Of a stretch of 64,000 nt of DNA, positions 26,789-35,946 are shown piece by piece. The stretch comes from Hymenobacter gelipurpurascens (GTDB lineage: Bacteria; Bacteroidota; Bacteroidia; Cytophagales; Hymenobacteraceae): contig NZ_FYEW01000003.1 of the NCBI RefSeq assembly GCF_900187375.1, positions 62,001-126,000 on the forward strand, written 5' to 3'. The notes beneath the pieces are model-generated. The model had not been told where the DNA came from. It searched no databases and saw only the letters and a program-made list of their open reading frames with translations. The translations under genes and the position numbers were made by a program. Each line of letters begins with the position of its first letter. Positions within the stretch are counted from its first letter, which is position 1.

Positions 26789-26796
26789 TATCTTTG
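26789..26796 (+). promoter_or_regulatory. Candidate -7 box (TATCTTTG) for the first GT-C-like gene
   Basis: TATCTTTG fits the TAnnTTTG -7 consensus and lies 21 nt before the ATG at 26818. I find no clear -33 TTTG at the right distance. Confidence 0.35.
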
Positions 26797-26817
26797 CCCA
26801 TTCGTAATGCGTTTTGA

Positions 26818-28410
26818 ATGTGGCCTAATAGTAGACTAAAAGCTTATTTAGCAGAGCATAACTATCGATATAGCGCTTTGCTATTCTTTGTTACAGCGGC
26901 CCTTGTGCTTTACGGGCCCTATCTGAATCGATTGCCTTGGGGATTTCACGACTGGGCTCAGTCTGATAGATTAAGTCTGGCTTTAGGATTTTATGATTAC
27001 AACTTTGATTTTTTTCATCCCCGGACTTTAGCACTCAATACAGTTGATAGTGTAACGGGAGTAGAGCCTCCTATTCAGGCCTACTTGGCGGGCTTGCTGG
27101 GGCTGCTGGTGGGCCGGTCAAATATCACAGTGGCCTTCCGCTGTCTTGACCTGGCAATGATGGTTGTGGGCTTCTACTTCTTATTCCGGCTGGTTTTTGA
27201 GAGTACAGGCAGCTTCCTGGCGGGGCTGGTGCCGGCGGCCTTTTTGCTGGCATCGCCTATCTTTATTTACTACTCAGGTACTTACACGCCAGACCCGTTC
27301 AGTGCTTCGCTGGTATTTGTGGCCGCCTACTATTACTGGCGCTTTTATTACCGGGAGCGACGGTTTCAGCATCTGCAGCTGGCCACCGCTATAGCGGGCC
27401 TGGCTATGCTGGTAAAAATTCTTTCCGGCGTGTACTTCCTGGCCTTCACGGGTGTGGTGCTGATTGCTTCTTACCTCATTCCCACGTTGCTGAGCCTCCG
27501 GCAAAAACTGCTGTTCTTTGGCTTGGTTGGGATGGTGATGCTCCTGCAACTGGCCTACATTCTGTACCATCAGCACCTGAATGTGGCCTACGGTTCGGGG
27601 CTGTTTCTTGCTACCGCGCTTCCCATCAAAACCATGGCAGAACATGAAGCCATATGGTCGAAAATGCGCACAACGTGGTCTTTGGAGTATTTCACTCCCG
27701 TCGACTACTACTACTTAAAAGCTAGTCTCGGCCTTGTGCTGGTGTATGCACTGTTGCGGTGGCGCACAGCAGTTACCTATTTGCCGCTTGTGCTGTTAGG
27801 GGGGCTCTGTGCCAGTGGAGTAGTGGTTTTGTATGCGCTGATGGGAAGCCAGTTAATGGTGCACGATTACTATATTATCGCACCATTGATGCCTTTACTT
27901 GTATTTATCCTGGTTGGAGCATTGTGGGCGCTGCAAGCTATACTAAGCCAGAGGCGCAGCAAATGGATAGTGAAACTGGTATTTGTTTTGGCTATTGGCG
28001 TTCCCTTGGTTGCTGGTGCAAAGCATCATTATGCCCGTATGACGGACCCCTACAAGCCCCACAGCGATTCTTATGTATATCGGTGGATGGTAGGTGGAGA
28101 GCAAAAACTGCGGGCGGCCGGCGTTCCTTCGTCTGCTTTTATTCTGGTACTGGGAGAGTCTGCTCCAAACCTCTCACTTGTCTATTTCAACCGTCGGGGT
28201 ATCACCTGGAATCCTAATCTGGACAAGGTGTCTCCTGATACCTTATTGCGCACTATGGCTGGTCGCCGACTCAGCTATCTGATTATGCGCAAAGAGATTG
28301 AAGAGCAAGTGCAACGAGAAAATCCTGCGTTACTCGTTCCGTTCAGGCTGGTTTCTCAGGACGACAAGTGCTATATCTTCAAGCCCTTAAGACAGCCCAT
28401 TGCTTGGTAG
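26818..28410 (+). CDS. GT-C fold (PMT/ArnT-like) membrane glycosyltransferase, paralogue 1
   Basis: A 530-residue polytopic protein with about eleven TM helices and a C-terminal soluble tail. The first periplasmic loop, HDWAQSDRLSLALGFYDYN followed by FDFFHPRT, has the acidic residue expected of PMT/ArnT-like GT-C enzymes, which use a lipid-linked sugar donor. Loop PDPFSASLVF and a later HDYYIIAPLMPLLVF are shared with the paralogue at 29124. The first 250 bp are AT-rich compared with the rest of the window, which suggests transfer. The neighbouring GT2 would supply the donor. The acceptor is unknown. Confidence 0.75.
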   Translation: MWPNSRLKAYLAEHNYRYSALLFFVTAALVLYGPYLNRLPWGFHDWAQSDRLSLALGFYDYNFDFFHPRTLALNTVDSVTGVEPPIQAYLAGLLGLLVGRSNITVAFRCLDLAMMVVGFYFLFRLVFESTGSFLAGLVPAAFLLASPIFIYYSGTYTPDPFSASLVFVAAYYYWRFYYRERRFQHLQLATAIAGLAMLVKILSGVYFLAFTGVVLIASYLIPTLLSLRQKLLFFGLVGMVMLLQLAYILYHQHLNVAYGSGLFLATALPIKTMAEHEAIWSKMRTTWSLEYFTPVDYYYLKASLGLVLVYALLRWRTAVTYLPLVLLGGLCASGVVVLYALMGSQLMVHDYYIIAPLMPLLVFILVGALWALQAILSQRRSKWIVKLVFVLAIGVPLVAGAKHHYARMTDPYKPHSDSYVYRWMVGGEQKLRAAGVPSSAFILVLGESAPNLSLVYFNRRGITWNPNLDKVSPDTLLRTMAGRRLSYLIMRKEIEEQVQRENPALLVPFRLVSQDDKCYIFKPLRQPIAW

Positions 28411-28458
28411 CAATAGACCGGCAACGTCTTCTTAAAATCTACTTTTTGTTGTTTGTAC

Positions 28459-29007
28459 ATGCGCACGAATTACTTTTTTTTAAGCATTACACTATTGGGA
28501 GTGCTAATGGGATGCAATCGTTCGTCCGATGTACCACCAGTAGGTTCCGGTCATGCTGAGTGGATACGGCAGGACTTTGAAAATCTGCGAGGCTGGATCA
28601 GCCCCGACAAAGCGGCTTCTCTGACTACGGAGCGGGCTCACAGCGGAAAGTTCTCTATCAAGACGGGGCCTGATATTGAGTATAGCCTTGGGTATGGAAT
28701 CAAAATGGGGCAACTCAGTGCTACCAAGCCCCGCAAAATACATGTGGAGGCCTGGGCCTGGGTACCCAATGCCAAAAACACTACCGCTCTAATTGTGCAG
28801 ATTGGCAATGCCACAAAAACCATCATGTGGGAAGGAATAAGCCTGAGCAACAAAGTAGGGGCGTATGGCAAATGGCAGAAAATAGAAACTGATTTAATGC
28901 TGAGTCCTGAAATTACTTCTGAGGATGGGCTTAGTGTTTACCTCTGGCGTCATAACGAAACGGAGCCTGTTTATCTGGATGACCTAGTCATCATAGAGGC
29001 TGAGTAA
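28459..29007 (+). CDS. Lipoprotein with carbohydrate-binding-like beta sandwich
   Basis: A 182-residue lipoprotein between two glycosyltransferase paralogues. The type II signal has lipobox LMGC (Cys19). The mature domain (about 35-180) has the look of a galactose-binding/CBM-type jelly roll: DFENLRGWISPDKAASLTTE, AHSGKFSIKTG, KIHVEAWAWVPNAKNTTALI and a final VYLDDLVIIEAE, the pattern 'FE...GW...AHSG.YS...W...P....YLDD'. The ATG at 28459 is preferred to the TTG at 28453. The gene is clearly AT-richer than its surroundings. The role, such as surface-glycan binding, is inference. Confidence 0.7.
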   Translation: MRTNYFFLSITLLGVLMGCNRSSDVPPVGSGHAEWIRQDFENLRGWISPDKAASLTTERAHSGKFSIKTGPDIEYSLGYGIKMGQLSATKPRKIHVEAWAWVPNAKNTTALIVQIGNATKTIMWEGISLSNKVGAYGKWQKIETDLMLSPEITSEDGLSVYLWRHNETEPVYLDDLVIIEAE

Positions 29008-29123
29008 ACCTGACTCTAGGCCACTCGCTCCTAACCGTTGCCGCCATGCATGTAGCATGAGTGCTATAAGGCAGGGCGGTTCAGGAGGTGGGTAAATATG
29101 TTGTTGATTGTTAACGCGTAAGA

Positions 29124-30707
29124 ATGCCTGAAATATCTTCCACGGCCCCACCGCGCCCAGTTTGGAATCCGCACCTGGCGGCCATTCTGGTATTTGTAGG
29201 GGCTGCGCTGCTGTTCTACCTGCCTTACCTGCAGTGGCTGCCGCGCGGCATTCATGAGTGGGCACAGGCCGATCGGCTGGCATTAGCACTGAATTTTTAC
29301 GATCGGGGAATGGACTTTTTTCATCCTCGTACATTCAGCGTAGCCTCTATTGATAGTGTTACGGGTGTGGAGTTCCCGCTGCCCGCCTATTTGGCAGCGT
29401 TGCTAGGTAAAGTAGCTGGTCGCCAGTATATCAGTCTGCTGTTTCGGGTCATCACGATTACGGTTTCGGTTACAGGATACTATTTCCTGTTCCGAATTGT
29501 CTTTGCGCACACCCAAAATTTTGCAGCTGCGCTACTACCTGGCTTTTTCCTGCTGGCCTCGCCAGTATTTGCTTATTATTCAGGTAACTATCTGCCAGAT
29601 CCCGCAAGTGCTTCTCTGGTTTTTATGGGGCTTTACTATGTGCAGCACTTCTGGTTTCAGCAGCGTCGGCTTGGGTATCTGGCAATAGGGCTGGGCCTCC
29701 TGACTTTAGCGGCACTACTCAAAATATCGAGCGTTATCTATTTGGGGGCTACTGTGGTGCCACTGCTGGGTCTTTCCTATTTTCAACCGGCTGTTTTCAA
29801 CCGAAAACAGAAGCTACTGTTTCTACTTATCCTCGTATTAGCCGGCGCAGCCCTGGTCGGGTATACTATCTATAATAAGTACCTGAACGCAGCCTACGCC
29901 TCTGATCTTTTTCTAGCTGCCCCACGACCCATAACTACTCCCGAGGAGCGGTTTTATGTGTGGCAACGGATTACGGAACTGTGGTGGCAAGAGTATTTTA
30001 TTGCGCTGGATTACTGGTTGCTACGGCTGGGAGCTGGCCTAGCTGTGTTGGGGGCGCTCATACACTGGCGCTTATGGCCACGGCATTTGATCGTAGTCGG
30101 CTTCCTTGGCATTGCAGTAGTAGGTGGGCGTTTGTTTTACGAATTGATGGGGCTACAATTCGTTGATCATGACTACTACTTCATTTCACCTTATATTCCA
30201 TTAGCGGTGCTGGTGGTAATGCTCGGCCTTATTGGCCTGGACAAGCTTGTAGGCCACCAATGGTATGTTCAGGTTGCGTTGCTGGCCCTTGTGGTATTAC
30301 TGGGTTTTAACGGCTATCGGCAACATCAGGCGCGTATGGCCGATCCTTATCGTTCCTTCAGCGACTATTACGCATACCGATGGATGCAGGAAGGGGCAGC
30401 AGAGTTGGCGCGACAGCAAGTGCCCGCATCAGCCCGCGTGCTGGTATTGGGTGAACCAGATCCTAACCTGGCGTTGGTTTACTTTGATCGTCGGGGCCTG
30501 ACCTGGCAGGCAGATTTGGCAGCGCTTCCGGAAGATGCTATTCTGCAAAAAATGGTCGATCTAGGTCTCAGCTACTTGATTATGAGCCGGGAGAGCTACA
30601 ACAAGTTCGCTCCCGTACATGCTGGGTTGCTGGCCCATAGTCAGACGATACTGGATAAACCAGCCTTCGTTGTCCTTAAGCCGTCCTTGGCAAATCGGCA
30701 CTGGTAA
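29124..30707 (+). CDS. GT-C fold (PMT/ArnT-like) membrane glycosyltransferase, paralogue 2
   Basis: A 527-residue protein homologous along its length to the protein at 26818. It shares HEWAQADRLALALNFYD, MDFFHPRT, SIDSVTGVEFPLPAYLAALL, SPVFAYYSGNYLPDPASASL and VDHDYYFISPYIPL, and a C-terminal domain with LGEPDPNLALVYFDRRGLTW. Eleven or so TM helices are visible. Both copies keep the acidic first loop, so both may be active with different acceptors. The two genes arose by tandem duplication and diverged considerably. Confidence 0.75.
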   Translation: MPEISSTAPPRPVWNPHLAAILVFVGAALLFYLPYLQWLPRGIHEWAQADRLALALNFYDRGMDFFHPRTFSVASIDSVTGVEFPLPAYLAALLGKVAGRQYISLLFRVITITVSVTGYYFLFRIVFAHTQNFAAALLPGFFLLASPVFAYYSGNYLPDPASASLVFMGLYYVQHFWFQQRRLGYLAIGLGLLTLAALLKISSVIYLGATVVPLLGLSYFQPAVFNRKQKLLFLLILVLAGAALVGYTIYNKYLNAAYASDLFLAAPRPITTPEERFYVWQRITELWWQEYFIALDYWLLRLGAGLAVLGALIHWRLWPRHLIVVGFLGIAVVGGRLFYELMGLQFVDHDYYFISPYIPLAVLVVMLGLIGLDKLVGHQWYVQVALLALVVLLGFNGYRQHQARMADPYRSFSDYYAYRWMQEGAAELARQQVPASARVLVLGEPDPNLALVYFDRRGLTWQADLAALPEDAILQKMVDLGLSYLIMSRESYNKFAPVHAGLLAHSQTILDKPAFVVLKPSLANRHW

Positions 30708-30738
30708 CACCGAAATCCTACACGGTTATTCTATCTGC

Positions 30739-30772
30739 CTAGGCCACTCTTGCGCGCTCCGTACTGGCCTAG
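30739..30772. repeat. Inverted pair of the iterated motif (CTAGGCCA / TGGCCTAG)
   Basis: Two perfect 8-nt arms (30739-30746 and 30765-30772) with an 18-nt spacer lie exactly in the 69-bp gap between convergent genes, where a terminator would be expected. Confidence 0.7.
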
Positions 30773-30776
30773 CCAC

Positions 30777-31562
30777 TCATAAGCTGCTGGTGCGGCCGCC
30801 ATCTACCGGGATATTGATGCCGTTGATATACGCCGCAGCCTCAGAAGCCAGAAACACCACGGCGGCCGCAACCTCCTGCGCCTGCCCGAAGCGGCCAGCC
30901 GGAATGAGGCGGAGCATGCCGGCTTCCACTTCCTCCTGGCTCTGGCCCGTTTGAGCTACCTTCTTGTCAATCAGGGAGGTGTGGCGCTGCGTGACGGTGG
31001 CGCCGGGCAGTACATTGTTCACCGTGATGCCGTAGCCGCCTAGCTCATTGGCCAGGGTTTTGGCCCAGCTGGCCACGGCCCCACGCGTGGTGTTCGATAC
31101 GCCCAGGCCCGGCAGTGGCTGCTTCACAGAGGTGCTGATGATGTTGATGATGCGCCCCCGGCCCCGCGCCCGCATGGCCGGTACTATTGCCTGGGCCAGC
31201 AAGTGGTTACAGATCAGGTGCTGCTCAAACGCCGCCCAAAATGCCCTCACAGAAGCCTCCAGAATTGGGCCGCCCGCCGGGCCGCCCGTGTTATTCACCA
31301 GAATATCAAAGCCCGCAGGGTGCGCCGCTACGTAGGCCAATACGCGCTGGCTGAGCACGTCGGGTTGGCTGAAATCGGCCACGATGTAGTTGTGCTGCTG
31401 GCCGGCGGGCGTGGGCAAGGCGGCGGCCACTTCGCGCAGCCGCTCTTCGTTGCGGGCCAGTAGCGTGACGGTGGCGCCACGCTGGGCCAACTCCTCGGCT
31501 ATGGCCTGCCCGATGCCTTGGGTGCTGCCCCCCACCAGGGCGTGCTGAGACGAAAATTCCAT
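30777..31562 (-). CDS. SDR-family protein lacking the catalytic Tyr/Lys
   Basis: A 261-residue Rossmann-fold protein related to beta-ketoacyl-ACP reductases. The cofactor loop GGSTQGIG (11-18), the NNTGG motif (90-94) and the S143 position are present. At the usual spacing the catalytic Tyr is Ser156 and the Lys is Arg160 (VSNTTRGAV in place of YxxxKxxV), so normal SDR chemistry is unlikely. I recall that a BKR-like SDR subgroup with an imperfect tetrad exists. The gene is divergent from 3-hydroxyanthranilate dioxygenase, and similar SDR genes accompany bacterial kynurenine loci, so a role in handling a pathway intermediate is possible. Function is uncertain. Confidence 0.8.
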   Translation of the reverse strand: MEFSSQHALVGGSTQGIGQAIAEELAQRGATVTLLARNEERLREVAAALPTPAGQQHNYIVADFSQPDVLSQRVLAYVAAHPAGFDILVNNTGGPAGGPILEASVRAFWAAFEQHLICNHLLAQAIVPAMRARGRGRIINIISTSVKQPLPGLGVSNTTRGAVASWAKTLANELGGYGITVNNVLPGATVTQRHTSLIDKKVAQTGQSQEEVEAGMLRLIPAGRFGQAQEVAAAVVFLASEAAAYINGINIPVDGGRTSSL

Positions 31563-31722
31563 GGAAGAACAGAAAACGATGAAGCGTGAAACGAGGAATG
31601 ACGATTCGATAATACGAGGAAGTGACTACATACGGTAAATACACTGGCCTACGGAACCGCGGAATATCGTTATTTGCTGTTGAGCCGTAAGTGCAGACTT
31701 CACCTTTCAACTCCTCGCCGCC

Positions 31723-32259
31723 ATGCCCGTCGCCCGCCCGTTCAACTTCCAGCAGTGGATTGAAGAACACCGTCATTTGCTCAAGCCGCCCGTTGGCAAC
31801 CAGCAGGTGTTCAAGGACAATAAAGACTTTATCGTGATGGTAGTGGGCGGCCCCAACGCCCGCAAAGACTACCACGTGGACGAAGGCGAAGAGCTGTTCC
31901 TGCAGCTGGAGGGCGACATAGTGGTAAAAATTATCGAGGATGGTAAGCCCGTCGACATCGAAATCAAGGCGGGCAGCATGTTTCTGCTGCCCGGTGGTGT
32001 GCCCCACTCGCCGCGCCGCCCGGCCGGCACCGTAGGCCTGGTGCTGGAGCGCTACCGCACGGCCGGCGAGCTGGATGGCTTCCAGTGGTACTGCGAAAAC
32101 TGCGGCCACAAGCTCTACGAGGAGTACGCCGAAATCACGGACATTGTGGCGCAGCTGCCCCCCATCATGGACCGTTTCTGGGCCAACAACGACCTGCGCA
32201 CCTGCAAAAACTGCGGCACCTACATGGAGGCACCTGCCAAGCCGACCCCCGCCGAATAA
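31723..32259 (+). CDS. nbaC: 3-hydroxyanthranilate 3,4-dioxygenase
   Basis: A 178-residue cupin dioxygenase that opens 3-hydroxyanthranilate to 2-amino-3-carboxymuconate semialdehyde (ACMS). The Fe(II) ligands H51, E57 and H95 are present in KDYHVDEGEELFLQLEG and GGVPHSPRRP. The second, rubredoxin-like iron site typical of bacterial enzymes is intact: C124-x2-C127 and C161-x2-C164. Length and spacing match the bacterial family closely, and these residue positions agree with those I recall for the Cupriavidus enzyme to within one. Its product feeds the ACMSD encoded 1.2 kb downstream. The gene is convergent with the PhyH oxygenase, with only 3 bp between. Confidence 0.94.
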   Translation: MPVARPFNFQQWIEEHRHLLKPPVGNQQVFKDNKDFIVMVVGGPNARKDYHVDEGEELFLQLEGDIVVKIIEDGKPVDIEIKAGSMFLLPGGVPHSPRRPAGTVGLVLERYRTAGELDGFQWYCENCGHKLYEEYAEITDIVAQLPPIMDRFWANNDLRTCKNCGTYMEAPAKPTPAE

Positions 32260-32262
32260 CCG

Positions 32263-33222
32263 CTACAGTAAAGCGGGCCGCTGCGTGATTTCGTGGTAGC
32301 ACACCACGTCATCTTGCGCGAAGTAGTGCAGCACCATGCTGCGGCGCGTACTTCCCGCTCGCCGGATAGGCCTACCGCCGTGCAACAGGTTGGCATGCCA
32401 GATCAGCACGTCGCCGGGCTGGGCATGCAGCTCTTCGGCCGGCGTGTTTTCGCGCGCAATCACGGCCTCAATGGCCTGCTCGTAGTGCTGGTAGGCCTGG
32501 TCGCCAATCAGGAAGTGTGAGCCACCGTGCGGGAAGTCGCCGTTCAGCACGTAGGGCAGACGGTGGGAGCCAGGGTAGTAAAACACAGGACCGTTTTCAG
32601 CTGTCACGGGCTCCAGCGCAATCCAAGCGGCCACCAGATAGCCCAGCGGGTAGGTGGTCATATGAATGCTGTCGGAGTGGGCCAGCTGCTCGGAGCCACG
32701 CAGAAAGTTGATGCTCTGAAATACGTGGGCCTTTTTGCCCAGCAGAAAGTCCAGCACCCGCTCCAGCTCCCGTTTGGCCACAATGCGTCGAATGGCCTCC
32801 GACTGCCGAATAGCAAACATAATTTTCACCTGCCGCGCATTCCAGTCGGCCTCGCCCTTATCAATCAGCTGCGCTACTTCGGCATTGATGGTGGCTACTT
32901 CCGCCGCCGTAAACAGACCGCGCAGTACCAGGTAGCCCTTCTCAGACCACTGCAGAATCTGCTGCTGCGTAGCCTCGTCGAACTCCGCAAACCCCGGCAG
33001 GGTGGGTGCCAGCCGGGCCGAGTCGGCGCGATCGAAACGCGGGCTTTCACCAGGAGCCGCCTCCCGGAAATCGGCCGAGGATATAGAGGAGTAGATGGGC
33101 TGGCGCAGGCCATAGCGGCGGTATAGGGCTTCGTTGTGGCGCAGCCGCCTTCTGTGCAAAAAGTTGTAGGCCATGTAGGCCGGCTTGAAAGCGCGCAGGT
33201 GGCCTAGCAGGCGTTGGAGCAT
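32263..33222 (-). CDS. Phytanoyl-CoA dioxygenase (PhyH) family oxygenase
   Basis: A 319-residue Fe(II)/2OG oxygenase. Iron ligands are H182 and D184 ([13 protein letters not shown]) and H281 ([10 protein letters not shown]), and a conserved Arg a few residues later ([11 protein letters not shown]) can bind 2[20 protein letters not shown] is the usual PhyH N-terminal signature. ATG at 33222 is chosen; an upstream frame to 33438 adds non-conserved sequence overlapping the ACMSD region. It sits between two kynurenine genes but on the opposite strand. PhyH proteins hydroxylate many small molecules, so a kynurenine-related substrate is possible but unproven. Confidence 0.82.
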   Translation of the reverse strand: MLQRLLGHLRAFKPAYMAYNFLHRRRLRHNEALYRRYGLRQPIYSSISSADFREAAPGESPRFDRADSARLAPTLPGFAEFDEATQQQILQWSEKGYLVLRGLFTAAEVATINAEVAQLIDKGEADWNARQVKIMFAIRQSEAIRRIVAKRELERVLDFLLGKKAHVFQSINFLRGSEQLAHSDSIHMTTYPLGYLVAAWIALEPVTAENGPVFYYPGSHRLPYVLNGDFPHGGSHFLIGDQAYQHYEQAIEAVIARENTPAEELHAQPGDVLIWHANLLHGGRPIRRAGSTRRSMVLHYFAQDDVVCYHEITQRPALL

Positions 33223-33421
33223 AGCAGCGGAGGAAAGCGGGGGAAGACAGCAAGCGGCCTTCAGGGCCAGAAATATAGTGGCGGAGCGGCCGGGAGTTCT
33301 ACGGCTATTCCCGACCTTTAACCACCACCTTGCCGGACGTGGAGCCAGTAGCCTGGTCCCGCCCCGAACGACCAAACTAAGAAGAAGTAGGAACAAACCC
33401 GCCACCAGCCACCTCCTCTCT

Positions 33422-34450
33422 GTGCTCACCATCGACATTCATACCCACATCCTGCCCGAGCGCTGGCCCGATCTGAAGGAGCGCTACGGCTACGGCGGCT
33501 TTATCCGGCTGGAGCACCACAAGCCCTGCTGCGCCCGCATGATGCAGGATGATAAGTTCTTCCGCGAGATTCAGGACAACTGCTGGGACCCGGAAGTGCG
33601 CATGCGGGAGTACGACCAGTTTGGAGCGCAGGTGCAGGTGCTCAGCACCGTGCCCGTGATGTTCAGCTACTGGGCTAGGCCACTCGATGCGCTGGATCTG
33701 AGCCGCTTGCTCAACGACCACCTGGCCGGCGTGGTGGCCCGCTACCCCAGCCGCTTCGTAGGCCTGGGTACCTTGCCCATGCAGGCCCCCGACCTGGCTG
33801 TTAAGGAGCTGGAGCGGTGTATGAAGATAGGCCTGGCCGGCGTGCAAATCGGCTCCCACATCAACGACTGGAACCTCGATGCCCCGGAACTGTTCGAGGT
33901 GTTTCAGGCCGCTGAGGAGCTGGGGGCCTGCGTGTTCATCCATCCCTGGGACATGATGGCCCAGCAGAAAATGCCCAAATACTGGCTTCCCTGGCTAGTA
34001 GGCATGCCCGCCGAAAGCACCTTGGCCCTCTGCTCCCTTATTTTTGGCGGCGTGCTGGAACGCTTGCCGCGCCTGCGCGTAGCGGTGGCGCATGGTGGCG
34101 GAACTTTTGCCAGCACCATCGGGCGCATTGAGCACGGTTTCCAGGTGCGGCCCGACCTGTGCGCCGTCGATAACCCAGTGAACCCCCGCGAGTATCTGGG
34201 GCGTTTCTGGGTCGATTCGCTGGTGCACGACCCGCGCATGCTGGATTACCTGGTGCAGACGCTGGGGGCCGACAAAATTACGCTGGGCACCGATTACCCT
34301 TTCCCGTTGGGGGAGCTGGAGCCCGGCCAGTTGATTAAGTCCATGCCCTATTCTGATGAGCTGAAGGCGCGCATGCTGGGCCAAAACGCGCTGGACTGGC
34401 TGGGAGTGGGGCAGGAGCACTTGGCCAAAATCATGGCGCAAGCGAAGTAG
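33422..34450 (+). CDS. nbaD: 2-amino-3-carboxymuconate-6-semialdehyde decarboxylase (ACMSD)
   Basis: A 342-residue amidohydrolase-superfamily decarboxylase. It removes CO2 from ACMS to give 2-aminomuconate semialdehyde and so diverts the pathway from quinolinate/NAD. Zinc-site residues are H7 and H9 (IDIHTH), H174 (FIHPWD), H224 (AVAHGGG) and D291 (LGTDYPFP). The GTG at 33422 is chosen because family members start M-x-IDIHTH; the open frame extends to 33185 through unrelated sequence. KynU starts 35 bp after its stop, so the two are probably one transcript. Substrate assignment follows from family and neighbours (HAO, KynU, KMO, ALDH). Confidence 0.92.
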   Translation: MLTIDIHTHILPERWPDLKERYGYGGFIRLEHHKPCCARMMQDDKFFREIQDNCWDPEVRMREYDQFGAQVQVLSTVPVMFSYWARPLDALDLSRLLNDHLAGVVARYPSRFVGLGTLPMQAPDLAVKELERCMKIGLAGVQIGSHINDWNLDAPELFEVFQAAEELGACVFIHPWDMMAQQKMPKYWLPWLVGMPAESTLALCSLIFGGVLERLPRLRVAVAHGGGTFASTIGRIEHGFQVRPDLCAVDNPVNPREYLGRFWVDSLVHDPRMLDYLVQTLGADKITLGTDYPFPLGELEPGQLIKSMPYSDELKARMLGQNALDWLGVGQEHLAKIMAQAK

Positions 34451-34471
34451 TGCCGGGGCGCGGGGCGTGGC

Positions 34472-34479
34472 TATCTTTG
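34472..34479 (+). promoter_or_regulatory. Candidate -7 box (TATCTTTG) just before kynU
   Basis: TATCTTTG fits TAnnTTTG and lies 6 nt before the kynU ATG, in the ACMSD-kynU gap. No -33 TTTG is seen at the right spacing, so kynU is mainly expected to be read from ACMSD; a near-leaderless second start is possible. Confidence 0.25.
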
Positions 34480-34485
34480 CTACCC

Positions 34486-35766
34486 ATGAGCTTCGAACCC
34501 ACCCTCGACTTTGCCCGCCAACTGGATGCGCAGGACCCACTCCACGACTTTCGCCAGCAGTTTCATATTCCGCCCGGCCCTGATGGGCAGGAGAGCCTCT
34601 ATTTCTGCGGAAACTCGCTAGGCCTGCAGCCGCGCACCGCCCGTGCCGCCGCCGAACAGCAGTTTGATAACTGGCAAAATTTGGCCGTGGAAGGGCACTT
34701 TCGGGGCGATACGCCTTGGATGAAGTTTCACGAGGCCCTGGCCGCCCCTACAGCGCGCATTGTAGGCGCCAAGCCCGTGGAGGTAGTCGTGATGAATAAC
34801 CTGACCACCAACCTGCACCTGCTGTTGGTATCTTTTTATCAGCCCACGGCCACGCGCTACAAGGTGCTGATGGAAGGCGGCGCGTTTCCTTCCGATCAGT
34901 ACGCCCTCGAAACCCAGGTGAAGCTGCACGGGCGCCAGCCCGATGACGCCATTGTGGAGCTCACACCTCGCGCCGGCGAGCATACGCTGCGCATCGAAGA
35001 CATTCTGGCCAAAATTGAGGAACTCGGCGACTCGCTGGCTACCATCATCATGGGTGGTATCAACTACTACACCGGCCAGGTGTATGATATGGCCGCCATT
35101 ACGAAGGCCGGCCATGCAGTAGGCGCTAAGGTCGGCTTCGATCTGGCCCACGCTGCCGGCAACATTCCACTGCACCTCCACGACTGGGACGTGGACTTTG
35201 CCTGCTGGTGTACCTACAAATACCTCAACTCCGGCCCTGGTGGCGTGGCGGGCGCGTTTGTGCATGAGCGCTACGCCGAGCATCCCGAGCTGTTGCGTTT
35301 GGCCGGCTGGTGGGGATATGATGAGACCGAGCGCTTCAAGATGCGCAAAGGGTTCAAGCCCATGCGCGGGGCCGCCGGCTGGCAGCTCTCCAACGGGGCC
35401 GTCCTGACTATGGCGGTGCACCAGGCCGCTCTGGCCATGCACGAGGCTGCCGGTGGCATGGAAGCGCTGCGCCGCAAAAGTGAGCTGCTGACGGGCTACC
35501 TGGAGTTTCTCATCACGCGGCTAGGCCTGTCCAAATCCCAGCTCGAAATCATTACGCCTTCAGATCCGGCCCAACGTGGCTGTCAGCTCTCCCTGCTGGT
35601 GCACCAAAACGGCCGCGACCTGTTCGACCACCTGATGGCCGTGGGCGTTATCGGCGACTGGCGCGAGCCTAACGTAATTCGGCTGGCACCCGTGCCGCTC
35701 TACAATACATTTGAGGATGTATACCGCGTGGGAGAGGTGCTAGCCGAGTGGGCGGGCCGGCAGTAG
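34486..35766 (+). CDS. kynU: Kynureninase
   Basis: A 426-residue PLP enzyme of aminotransferase fold type I. It cleaves 3-hydroxykynurenine (or kynurenine) to 3-hydroxyanthranilate (or anthranilate) and alanine. The PLP Lys is K245 in CWCTYKYLNSGPGG; FDLAHAAGN supplies the PLP-pyridine Asp, and YFCGNSLGLQPR, the N-terminal substrate loop, is typical of kynureninases. The ATG at 34486 is chosen over 34450, which overlaps the ACMSD stop. It follows ACMSD by 35 bp. Together with KMO it should work on 3-hydroxykynurenine. Length is that of the family. Confidence 0.95.
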   Translation: MSFEPTLDFARQLDAQDPLHDFRQQFHIPPGPDGQESLYFCGNSLGLQPRTARAAAEQQFDNWQNLAVEGHFRGDTPWMKFHEALAAPTARIVGAKPVEVVVMNNLTTNLHLLLVSFYQPTATRYKVLMEGGAFPSDQYALETQVKLHGRQPDDAIVELTPRAGEHTLRIEDILAKIEELGDSLATIIMGGINYYTGQVYDMAAITKAGHAVGAKVGFDLAHAAGNIPLHLHDWDVDFACWCTYKYLNSGPGGVAGAFVHERYAEHPELLRLAGWWGYDETERFKMRKGFKPMRGAAGWQLSNGAVLTMAVHQAALAMHEAAGGMEALRRKSELLTGYLEFLITRLGLSKSQLEIITPSDPAQRGCQLSLLVHQNGRDLFDHLMAVGVIGDWREPNVIRLAPVPLYNTFEDVYRVGEVLAEWAGRQ

Positions 35767-35823
35767 GCGGTTCAGGCCACTTAGTGGTTCTCGGCACAAT
35801 CTGCAGATAACCAGCTAAGTGCC

Positions 35824-35870
35824 CTCCCGGCAGAATTATGGCTTCAGGCCATAAAATATCGGGAGTTTTT
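35824..35870 (+). terminator. Likely terminator downstream of kynU
   Basis: An outer CTCCCG/CGGGAG stem encloses an inner TTATGGC/GCCATAA hairpin with a TTCA loop and is followed by TTTTT. It lies 58 bp after the kynU stop. Confidence 0.55.
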
Positions 35871-35899
35871 CGGCCTTCTGGGTTGTTGTGCGTAGGAAG

Positions 35900-35917
35900 G
35901 AGTGGCCTAGGCCACTC
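35900..35917. repeat. 18-bp perfect palindrome containing GGCCTAGGCC
   Basis: GAGTGGCCTAGGCCACTC, identical over 18 bp to the palindrome at 9224-9241, lies in the gap between kynU and the next gene. Confidence 0.9.
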
Positions 35918-35946
35918 TTTATTGTTGATCTTATTTCGCATCCATC

